Shown: piece after piece, positions 19,946 through 30,200 of the stretch
How positions within the stretch are numbered: the first letter of the stretch is position 1
Layout: each line of letters begins with the position of its first letter
Source of the DNA: Acanthochlamys bracteata
Taxonomy: Eukaryota; Streptophyta; Magnoliopsida; Pandanales; Velloziaceae
Assembly: GCA_019914995.1 (NCBI GenBank)
Contig: CM034137.1
Span: 1,674,001-1,738,000 of the forward strand
Reading direction: 5' to 3'
Length of the DNA: 64,000 nucleotides
Notes under the pieces: model-generated
The model's database searches: none
What the model was told of the DNA's origin: nothing
What the model saw: the letters and a program-made list of their open reading frames with translations, nothing else
Program-made: the position numbers and the translations under genes

Positions 19946-22278
19946 CAATTTTCATAGTGTGCTGATCCGATGCTATAAAGACAAATGTTTAAGTTACGAC
20001 TGCAGCAAGAAAATTTCTCTTGTAATGGTATGGTCTGTGGTGTAAGTACGGATGCAGCTACGTATGTGGGTAAGTCCAAAGAGTTGGACAACTGATCTGC
20101 TCTGCCGGAAGGCCCTCCTGACATAAGTCCAAGGAGTGTAGTACCTTTTGAGGGATTTTTGGCTTTCTTCAATCAATCTAAAGGTGTGTATGGAGTTGTT
20201 AGATTGAAAGAAAATACTAAAACAAAGCCTCTTCTAAGATTTTTCAAAAATTAAACTTGAATTTTTCTTACTTAAAAAAATTATATATATAAAAAGGAAC
20301 AATTTATTTGCTCTTTAAAATAATTAAAATAAATTAAACTACTACAAAAATTTTATTCAGAATGAAAAATTAAAAATAAAATATTGATAAGAAGTGATAA
20401 GCACGGCAAAAACGATAACTGCAATCGAAATGGTAGTGCTTATTTACTTATCTTTTTCTATTCATTCTAAATTTTTATTTTATATTTTTTAATAAACTTT
20501 TTAGATATTATATAATTTTTTAATTTTAGAAAATATAAAAAATTTTAGATCGTGAGATCTTATCATTATTTAAAATTTAAAAATATTTTTTGTTAGAATT
20601 TTTTTGTGAATTAAGTATTTATAAACATCACCCAAAAGGAAACACCGTATTTGCTTTCTTCGGGTCATCGCCGTGTCTCCAACTCTATATGCGCTTATTT
20701 CTTAACAGAAAATTTAAACAATAGTAATGCATGCTATTACCAAGAGCATTACTAGAGCAAATTAATTTAATGAGAAAACGTAAAGAAAAAGATGAACAAA
20801 ACAAGCGACGAAAATCAAAGCAAGTATTTTGTCGACGAAAGTTATTCTTCATTTCAATCACCTTCAAACTAATGATATGTGTTTACGTATGTGGAATCCA
20901 TACTGTGCAAGGATTCCTTCCAGATAGAAAATCAAAAAAGCAAAGTTTTTTAATTGTACCACATACATCCATTTCTTGGATATGGATTGTGTTGTTGTCT
21001 ATCTAAAACGAAAAAGAAAGAAGAAACAAAAATTGCGGAAAGTGTTTAGTTCATATTAACTTTACAAATGAAAACATTGACAGAAAATAGAATCAATTAC
21101 ATGCCAAACTCTACAGTAAAAATTCAATGTTATTCACGAACATCTACAGAGTGAGAATGTCTGATATGGATGCAAAAGAGAACCTATCCTCATTTTCAGA
21201 TTGATGAATATTCTCAAAAGCTTCAAATCTTTACCGGTATGTTCGCGAGATTAAAGTTTTTCTTATGAACTTAGTAATTCTGACAAAAGAACAAACGCAA
21301 AGACGAAAAACGGATATATTTGTAGGCCAGAAAACGTCCCAACAGATCGAATATGTCTATCTCTTCTTTTTCGAAATCTGACATCAGAATTCTTCATTTC
21401 TTCACAAAATACATACCCCCTTTCTCATCCATTTCTTTATCCTCTCTATGAACAAGGCTATATCCATGTTCGCGTATCAACTCAAGAATGCCAAGTGTTC
21501 TTTTATATCTATGCATTTGTTCTTTTCAATCTTCAGTAACAGTTGATGTTGCAGAATCTTCACTCTCTTTTTTAGGACTGTAATCTTGATGGGAATAGGC
21601 AAAAGAATGTCTATCAGTTAACGGCAGGTGTAATCTGGAGAATCAAAAGAATTGCTTGTTTTGTGAATTTAAGTTACTAGAAAAGCAAAGTAAAGCAACC
21701 ATAATTCATTCTTCAATTTAAGTTATCTATCTGAATTTGGTACTTGCCATAGAATTTCTTGTCGAGGTTGGACAATAACAGGGAAGCAGAAGTTGCAAGC
21801 GACTACCAATCATGCAAATAATGTTCTTGTAGATTCTTTCCCTTCACAGAGTTGCAATCGGGACCATAAACGCTCCGAAAAAAGCTAAAAAAATGAAGTA
21901 TAATCCACTAGAAAATTGAAATTAATCTTTTTTGCAACCTAGCTACAAAGAATAAAGGGAGCAAATCATGTATGTTTTCTTATTCTCCTATCAACTTCAT
22001 GATGTCTAAGGATGAAAATGAAATAATGGACCACTCTCTCATCCATCATTGTAAGAGTTTTGTTTCCTGTTTGTTTTTTTACATGCAAGGATGATAACAC
22101 TACTGATGTCCTCCTACAGTGAAGAGAAGAATAAAGAACGAAAATGTCCTAAAACGACTTTGCCGGCAAAAAGAGAAGTGAAAAGGTGATTGATGTAAAG
22201 GCATTGTTTACGCTTATTCTCTGCCTAATATATACAACTCAAAAGAAAGCCAAGAACAGAAGCCAACTTCATCTTTCG

Positions 22279-22494
22279 TTAAGTGTTCCGTAATTCTTCA
22301 TCCGCAAAGGCTGCACTATATATGGAATCATCATTCAAGAATCCGGTTCCATTTATGCGCGTCTTATGATCGAAAATGTTAACACGACCTAAATCACTGC
22401 ACTTTCTGTTAACTGCATACAAATACATATTCCAAGCGACATGTAATGTTCCCCCAAAAAGGCCTACCTGAAGAATCTCCTTAGCACATCTCAT
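22279..22494 (-). other. Unrecognised small open reading frame (71 codons)
   Basis: A minus-strand frame starting MRCAKEILQVGLFGG and ending FADEELRNT*. Its composition is protein-like and not low-complexity, but I recognise no family. It ends upstream of the oppositely oriented AHP gene; the ATG-to-ATG gap is ~200 bp. It could be a small gene, a decayed exon, or chance. Function unknown. Confidence 0.25.
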
Positions 22495-22611
22495 CAACCA
22501 TTTCCAGCGTGGCGCGTTATCTCCTAGCTAGTCCCTTGGTATAGACAATTTACCAACATTTTTATCTATTTTCTGCGAGCAGAAATGAGTTCAGTGTACA
22601 CTTTTCTTCCT

Positions 22612-22620
22612 ATATATATG
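22612..22620 (+). promoter_or_regulatory. TATA box of the AHP gene
   Basis: CTATATATATGG lies ~75-80 bp upstream of the ATG at 22694, a typical core promoter spacing. Confidence 0.55.
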
Positions 22621-22693
22621 GGGCCCTTTCAAAGAAGAGACCATATCTCACAAGAACATTTCCAGTTTCTATATCATACTATTCTACTAGAAA

Positions 22694-23718
22694 ATGGACT
22701 ACTCTAGCTTGCAACGCCAGGCTGCGTATGCAAAGAAGAGTCTCTTTGATCAGGTTCGTGATCTCTTAACAAATCATCATTTGCATCCGTGTGCATTTCC
22801 CAGACTCATATGCACATTCAGTTTGTACACTAAGCTAAAATGTTAAAGACTAAATTGTTCTTTTGGCGCAGGGGTACCTAGATCATGAACAGTTTCACCA
22901 ACTTGAAGAGCTGCAAGATGCTAGCAGCCCCAATTTCGTGGAAGAAGTAGCCACCTCGTTTTTTAGAGATTCGTCGAGATTAATTACCAACATCGAGCAA
23001 ACTCTGTCAGTACTAAACTTAAGAATCTTATGCATTGAAAACATTTCACTATATGCCAGAAGGTACTGTATAGGCTAATGTACACAGTTGATGCTGCAGG
23101 GAGAGAAGTCCCCAGGACTTTCACAAGCTAGACTCTTGCATGCACCAGCTAATGGGAAGTTGTTCCAGGTATTAGACAGCTTCATTTTGGAGCTATAAAG
23201 ACAAAAATTATATATAAACCTTGGCATGAAAAACTGTCCACTAATTAATTAGTAGCTATATATTGATTTCCAACAATTACTTGTTACTATTGCTATGCAA
23301 AATGGATTAGCCACTCACTATGAACAATGGATTCAAACAGCATTGGAGCCCATAAGGTGAAGAACGAGTGCACACTATTCAGAGAATATTGCATGGCACA
23401 AAATCATGAGGGGTATAACTTGCCTAGCTCGAAAACTATAGTACTAAATTTTAGTTATCTTTGTTTGTTTGATGACAATTTTTGGACCTACAATAAAAAA
23501 ACCAGATGCATAAAGACATTCCAAAAGGTGAAAAGGGAACACAGAATCCTGAAACAAAGGTTGGAGTCTTACTTTCAGGTATTTCTCAATCCTCTGTCTC
23601 TGCATGTTCTTCCTTCCCTGTGTATATTCATTCATTGGTTCAACTCTTTCCTTTTGCCTCTCTTCAGTTGATAAGGCAAGCTGGTCCAGTAGAAATAGCG
23701 ACCCCCTCCGGCAATTGA
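22694..23718 (+). CDS. Histidine-containing phosphotransfer protein (AHP4-like), six exons
   Basis: AHPs carry phosphoryl groups from cytokinin receptor kinases in the membrane to response regulators in the nucleus. Exons: 22694-22753, 22872-23005, 23100-23168, 23341-23412, 23506-23578, 23668-23718 (459 nt, 152 aa), the usual size for AHPs. The protein contains FDQGYLDHEQF, NFVEEVATSFFRDS and the HPt motif MHQLMGSCSSIGA with the phospho-acceptor at His80, then KVKNECTLFREYC. These features are closest to AHP4-type proteins. Standard AHPs read HQxKGSSSS; here the Lys is Met83 and a Ser is Cys86. Since His80 is kept, it is not an AHP6-type pseudo-HPt, but activity may differ. The C-terminal tail ends TPSGN. 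Confidence 0.92.
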
Positions 23719-24335
23719 GATGAGAACCTGTGATAATAATGAATGGCTGCAATGCATAACAAGCTTTGAGGCTCATATGTTTATACACTGGAATAAGAAA
23801 ATCATGCATATTGTATAACAAAAACCTGAATTGTTATATTACTGAGTTTTGTATTTTGCCATTTTAAGAAAGAGCTGGAACCTGATGGGACCTTATTTGG
23901 AGTTTAACGTTCTAATAAAAGATAGTCTCCACCATGTTTCATTATTTGTTGTTTTTTTCTATTCAAAAAACAAGTTGAAAATGTATAGCAGCTATAGCTT
24001 AATAACATGCCAGTTTAATCAACACAAATATTATATTTCAAGATATGTACAATAATATCACATTGGCAAAAAATCCATATAAATTTATAAACTATATTAT
24101 ATTATCAATATCCAACACAGTACAACTTCTACATATATCTATATATGGTACCACATTGACAAAATAAATAATAATATCACATAAATATTATTATTGCAAC
24201 ATATATCATAACCGCTTAGTTTAACTATATTTACCATACATTATTTCATCTCATGAATCTCATTAACCTAGTAGTTCAAGAATACTATGCAAAGCTAAAA
24301 TGAACTCTTGTTGAATATCTTTCATGCATGCTTGA
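23719..24335. other. AT-rich convergent intergenic region
   Basis: 3' flanks of the AHP gene (+) and the FT-like gene (-). AT-rich with small ATATCT/ATATTAT iterations; nothing else seen. Confidence 0.6.
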
Positions 24336-25284
24336 TTAATTAGTTAGCAGCTCAGGCCTGAACCTTCTGCCTCCTGAGCCGGTCTCTCTCTGGCAAGTGA
24401 AGTATGCAGCAGCGACAGGCAGGCCAAGGTTGTATTGCCTTGGAAATTCTCTTGTGTTGAAGTTCTGCCTCTTGTCAGGCACAAACACTGTCCCCCTGCC
24501 TAGCTGCTTGAACAGTGCAAAAACCATCCTGTGAATCCCAGCGGTCGGCGTTGGATTCTCATAGCGAAACAGCTCACAACCTGTCTACATTCAGTTGCAA
24601 CCATTTCAAGTGTATACTACAGCTAGGTGAAACAAATACTACATTGAAAAATTCTGGTAATTGAAATGCAGATATGTAGAAACTTGCTCACCAAATCTTG
24701 CGTCAGTTGTCGCAGGAATGTCAGTCACCGACCTGTAAATAGACGTGGATCAGAGATTGAATGAAAACAAAACCACAAAATTATGTTTATGCCATGAAAT
24801 ACCAATACTGAAATTCCTCCGCCACCACAATAGTAGTTTTTTTTCTTGGAAAAAAGGATTACTGCAAATATGTCAACTAAATTGTTCATATGTATTCACC
24901 AGTGCAAGTACTCCCTTAAGGTTGGATTGCTAGGATTGGGGGCATCTGGGTCAACCATCACCTGCAAGTATGTATTGATCACTTTGTGACATATAGATAG
25001 CTGTTGATATGGTAGCATTTGGTTAGAGATTAAGATCATGTGCATTAGGAAATCTCATTTTCCTAAAAGATTAGTTGATTTTGATAACGTACCAAGGTGT
25101 AGAATACGCGAAGATCATCACCACCAACCTCGAATCTTGGCTTGTTAACCACTTGAGAGGGCTTGAATTCTGCTCCATTGATAAATAACTTGTTGCTAAA
25201 AGATATTCTAATGGGCACTGATTTGCTGAAAGGATCAATTACATCACCTATCACGCGATGAAGAAGCAAAGGATCACTAGACAT
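24336..25284 (-). CDS. FT/HD3A-like PEBP-family protein with divergent segment B
   Basis: FT-type proteins move from leaf to shoot apex and, with FD-type bZIPs and 14-3-3 proteins, control flowering or other phase changes. Four exons with the conserved FT gene structure: 25284-25093, 24961-24900, 24732-24692, 24580-24336 (540 nt, 179 aa). The first true ATG is at 25284 ([19 protein letters not shown]). Tyr82 in LREYLHW is the FT-diagnostic Tyr85 equivalent (TFL1 has His). [20 protein letters not shown] and NTREF are present. The external loop, usually YAPGWRQN in FT activators, reads FVPDKRQN, so the equivalents of FT Gly137 and Trp138 are Asp134 and Lys135. Change at Trp138 converts FT to a repressor in some species, so this may be a repressor or neofunctionalised paralogue. 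All introns are short and intact. Confidence 0.93.
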
Positions 25285-25352
25285 TTTATGCAAATGCTAG
25301 AATAGCTGTAGCTAGCTAGTTTATTTAAACAGAGAGAGAAGGAATGAACCAT

Positions 25353-25362
25353 CTATATATAG
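25353..25362 (-). promoter_or_regulatory. TATA box of the FT-like gene
   Basis: On the minus strand CTATATATAG lies about 70 bp upstream of the ATG at 25284, suggesting the promoter is intact. Confidence 0.5.
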
Positions 25363-26339
25363 AGGGAGACCAAGCGGAGATGCTTTTGCCTGTAGATTGC
25401 CTTTTCCATGGAGCAAAGTTTGAAAACTTAGCCATTTACGGTGCGGCCTGAATGAAGGCAGTTGTTATAAATGGGTAGGAACTCTTTAGAATTGGAATCA
25501 GTTGTGCTTTCACAAGTACAATATAGATCAAACCTTTCAAATAGATAGGAGTTAGTTTCCATGAATGAAAACAAGATATGACAGATATTAGCTTGGTGAT
25601 GCTTGTATTCCATCAAACAATATGATTAAGAAAATTGACATAATTGGTTCTACATGCCTTGCATTGTTCTCTCTGTAGTTTCTGAAGTGATCCTGTACGT
25701 CTTTGTTTATTTAAATCCTTCATTTATTAGGAGCAAGGGATATTCTTTCGTGAAGACTAATGGAGAACATATCATTCTCATCTCATGTACGTAGCCTAGC
25801 AAGAATCTTGAAACGTAAGACATTCACATCATTCACATGAGATGTTCGTGTGCTTCCTTTATTTCAAGTCCCTTTGAGTGGCAGGTATATCCCTATCCTT
25901 TTGAAGGACATTACAATGAAGAATATTGATAATCTATTTAACAAGAAATTGTAAGATATATGTAGTATTGGATCCATAGTAGGAAACCTCATCATTGTCA
26001 CGAAGATTGGAATGCCAACAAATCTATTTCAAAGTTACTTGGTACTCCATTTTAAATTATTCAGAATCATGAATTAATAGTAAAGGATGAAAAGAGCATG
26101 CACCTGAAGCCTTGAGGAGAATCCACATTGACAATGAGTTCCCTGAAGCATGTACCTGAACCATGTACCCACAGAGATGAATAAAAAGTAGTTTTGATTC
26201 TGGATCATATCCCTCAGAACAAAGGAAGTCTCTTTCATATCCATCTCTCCCTATCTGTTGCGGCCTTTAGAACTCCCAGTGGACTGTTGCCAAATAAATC
26301 AGCAGAAGCATAAAGTTATATCATGCATGAATAAAAACA

Positions 26340-26640
26340 CACTGGATTGCCTTAGAACTCCCAGTGGACTGTAGTCCACATCCTGTTTTCTAGCCGAAAT
26401 ATTGGAAATGTTACATCTATTCCCATGCCTTCCAGCTACTTTATCACCTACTCTAATTTCGCATTCCTCCGAATTACATACACGACTTGTTTATGGCTTA
26501 TAACAGTAGGACTCCTCTTTCTTCCGGATCCATCTCACATCAACAACTCGACCCCTTCGCACCAATCCCGCATCTTTTGAAGAGTCGCTGCTCCCTTTTA
26601 CTTTGCACCTAACAAAAGGTGAAGAAGGCATCCCGTTTTA
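26340..26640 (-). pseudogene. rpoB: Nuclear insertion of plastid rpoB fragment (NUPT), decayed
   Basis: Read on the minus strand, this encodes GRVVDVRWIRKK, then after degraded sequence EIRVGDKVAGRHGN, then a shortened block ending SPLGVL. These occur in the same order as the chloroplast RNA polymerase beta subunit blocks GRVIDVRWIQKR, EIKVGDKVAGRHGN and NPLGV. DNA near 26530-26560 is close to plastid rpoB. In-frame stops and small deletions show it is non-functional. This identifies an old plastid-to-nucleus transfer; the plastid rpoB itself is unaffected. Exact ends are uncertain. Confidence 0.8.
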
Positions 26641-27285
26641 CTGAATCTGATGCTACTGCAAAATCATTGCGAAAGTGAAACCTCCATTGCTTGACTGCTT
26701 GCACAACTAGCTCTGTACATCTACAACCAGCTGCAATAAAATTTATCTCCAATGAACAGCAAGAAAGTTGATCTCCTGCAAACAGTAACTAGCTTACAGA
26801 CTTTCCTGAAAGGGAATGAAAATTTTGTTTATCAGAACATATACTTGAAAATAAGGACTGGAAAATAATGATATAGAAAAGAAAATATGGAGATCCGCAA
26901 GTCTTGAACAGAACACAGTGCTCAAAACAAAGTCAAGAAGAGGAGAATAGGATGTTTGGCTCATTGAACCTGAAGAGGAGAATTTTCTATTGCTATGTCG
27001 AGGAATGCTACCTGACTGGTACAATTGGATTGGTAGATTATTGCTTAATTGTACAATTTACAATTAAAAATGAGCTTTTACAGCTCTTCTCGACATAACA
27101 AAAAATTAACACCTAATAAAACCTTATAGTCAAAAGATAAATTACAGAAAGTTACAAAAAGAAAAAACCATATACTATACTGCAGCTTCTGCACCAAAAT
27201 GCCCGGCGTTCTCATGGCCTCCTGCAAAAGCTGCTCAATCAAAACTCAGATGAACTCAGTTCAAAACAGGATCGTGCTTGATGGC

Positions 27286-30200
27286 TCAAGAAAACAACAG
27301 AAGAAATTTTCTTGCATATGCCATTGGCTTCACATCTGGATGTGGCTGCACGGAAAAAGAACTACGTTACTAAGATTCGTACTTGGTAAATGCAAGGTTA
27401 TCTAACAAAAAGGTTAGCTCTATTCAGTCGGGTTGTTTACTTGATCTTTATCAATTATGCAACCAATTGACCTAACATGCATAGATTTTCATTAGCTTTA
27501 AGATAGATGTAATTCAGTGAAGATGGATTCTGGAACCGGCACCATGTGATCATTGCTGGCAAAAGTCAAACTATAACCTTCCTAAAGGCCTGTCTTGAGT
27601 AACCTTATTGTTGTTCAAGCATACAAGGGCAGAGTTCCATGAACTTACAAGTTCCAAAGTAAAGAAACTAAAGACTATTACTTAATAGGCATTTAATTCG
27701 ATATATGTTTACAGAAACAAAAACTGGCAAACAACCAATAACATTTTCTTTAGAAGAGCTTGTAGTAATAAGCTTATACGCACCACAGCTGAGAAAGTAA
27801 CAATATCTGGCTTCAGTTCTGGAGCTCTGAATCGTATAAATGCACCCTTGTTGCCCATCTACATTAAACAGCATAACCATAACCACCATCTTAACTTTCA
27901 CAGCATTAATTGAAACTAGTCGAGATGGGAAACAAACTTGCTAAGTTATATCAATGTTACGATATACATCAAGCCCATTGCACAGGGAAGAAATTTCCAC
28001 AGACAAATCTAAGTGCTCTCTTGTACTTAAGAAGCATAAAATACCTAGTAGTAAGTTATGATAAAACCTATCACAACTAATTCCCATTACAAAATGCTAC
28101 TTCTTAGAAGTAACCCTTCTTAAACAAGTCCAGAAATATGGCAAACATTACATCTAGCCTCTCACCTTTCTGATAAGCAACAAATAACTTGTTCCACCTA
28201 GAAGTGATCATTCCACAGCTAAAATCCGTATGTTATGTATTTATCTTTCTTTCTTTCTTGTTTTTTAACAAACTTAAGCAAGATGAGAATAAACTGAGTT
28301 TCAAGAGCAAGGGAAGTATCATGAGCAAAATACTCAGCTATAGACCTTCATCTGTCCAAGAAAACATGTAAATGAGCAGCACTAATGACAACATACAGCG
28401 AAGTTGATATGACAAAAACACCAGATCAAAACAAGCTTTAAGTGAATAACAGAAGTACTTTAACCACCAAACAGCATAAAAAAGTAGGACATTCTATTCA
28501 TTTACCTGGTCACAATAATTCGGAGCTGAAAACACAGTTATAAGTTTCCCATCATGCTCAATCTCAGAGCCATCATCCTTCACTTCATGAGAACGAACCA
28601 CCAAATCTGCAGAAGGTAATTTGCAGTTGAAGGTTCATGTTCTAGAGGAAAAGCAAAACTGAATAGAGCCACAAGAACCAACATACCGAGTTTATTTTCC
28701 AATAGAAATCTTTTTGTTACATCTGCTCCAAACGAAAGACCTACACCCCTTTTTGCTGGCGCCCCTTCCAAGTTGAGGCTGTGGCTCACTCCAAAGCAGC
28801 TCGCACATCAGACCTAATATTTGAAGCATAGGTGTATTATGAGCAGACAGCGATTACAAATAAAAACTTGAAGGACCTGTCAATAGATGTAACTTCTCGA
28901 TGTTTCTGTAGGAGTAGAGCATAAGCTGGAAAGAGTACCTTCTTCTGGCGGCTCATAAAAGCGATCACTTGCTTGAATGTCCGAAAGCTTCACTACATCA
29001 ACACTGAAAAGACCACCATGAACAACAAAGATCTTGTTTATGACATGAACTAGAGGTAGACAACAAAATACTTCTGTGAAGAGTTCCACAAACGTTTCAC
29101 TTAACTTCGATCTGACCTCTCCGTCAAAACCATAGATTTTGTTCATACTTTTGCTCTCATGATTTCCTCTAGAGAGATAAATATCTGAAAAGTTGAGGTG
29201 AGATGAAAAATTAAAAACAAGATAGAATAGATATGCACCAGCCAAAAATCGGATATGCATTTACCGAATAAACATACATAAGAACACAAACAGATGTGGT
29301 ATTGTAGAAAATTAAAGCACTTCTATCCTTTTGCATGCATCCACTTACGCAATATCATTATAACAAGCATCACAGAGATGCACATTTCTAGGCAAACACA
29401 AGCAGAGGCAGCATAATGATTCATACCAGTAGCTGAAGCTCAATTCTGCACTTTTTTAGAGCCACATATCTGGTACTGTAATCCACATGCAAGGTGGACC
29501 AATTCAACCAAAAATCCGTTTATCATGCAAATTGTTTTCTTGGGCAAACTAGAAATGCACCAAGAAGAATTATGAACCATGCTCAATACTCTAGACAAAT
29601 TCCATTTGAAAATGCTTAATTTATGGCTTTATTGCTACAGTTAGTTTTTATGCCTATGTAATTTCTTGAACTACATGAACGAAAAAATGGCCTGTTGCTC
29701 ACAAGCTATACAGCTGTTATAAGAACAGCTGATTCCGAAGTTTGCTGAACCTCTTTAAATCTATCACAGAAGCACCTATAAGTAGGTACTTTACACTTAA
29801 GTGTAATCTTAAAAGTTAAGAAGCACATGAATTGAAGAAGGAAGTAAGACTGGAAGCCAAAGAAAGTCAAATCACAAACCATATACATGAATGAGAGGAT
29901 AAAGAAGTTCTGCTCTTATGGGAATGAAGCTACATGTATTTACCTGATGGACACATACACTTGAAGGCAAATAGTGTAAGGATGACTTCAACAGAGGATG
30001 ATCCACGATCAACAAAGTCTCCATTGAAGAGGTAAGGATTTTCTTCTGAGGGAAGTCTGTTGAGTTCAAATATATTAAGCAGGTCATAATACTGCAATGT
30101 CACATGGAATAAGCATTGACATGCGGGATATGTGATAACTGTGCATGCATGTCGAAAAAAAGCAGCTTCTGATGTAAATGACAACAAGATAGCATAAAGC

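Larger units (their letters stand above)
18985..22693. other. Intergenic region between MYB and AHP genes
   Basis: About 3.7 kb. It contains the MYB 3' flank, two diverged direct repeats (19402 and 19732), an AT-rich inverted-repeat stretch near 20230-20630 that resembles decayed MITE DNA, an unrecognised open frame on the minus strand at 22279-22494, and the AHP promoter. No well-supported gene. Confidence 0.6.
25285..27285. other. Upstream region of FT-like gene and 3' flank of PP5 pseudogene
   Basis: 2 kb without an intact gene. It includes the FT-like promoter, a decayed plastid rpoB fragment at about 26340-26640, and a 21-bp direct repeat (TTAGAACTCCCAGTGGACTG at 26267 and 26352, 85 bp apart) at its edge. 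The rest is unremarkable. Confidence 0.6.

Noticed and set aside
20685..21006. Plus-strand frame rich in Lys/Arg upstream of AHP
   Set aside because: Low-complexity basic composition and no splice or start context; likely chance.
22469..22560. Upstream extension of the 22279-22494 frame as part of a larger gene
   Set aside because: A stop (TAG) lies a few codons upstream and I see no convincing upstream exon.
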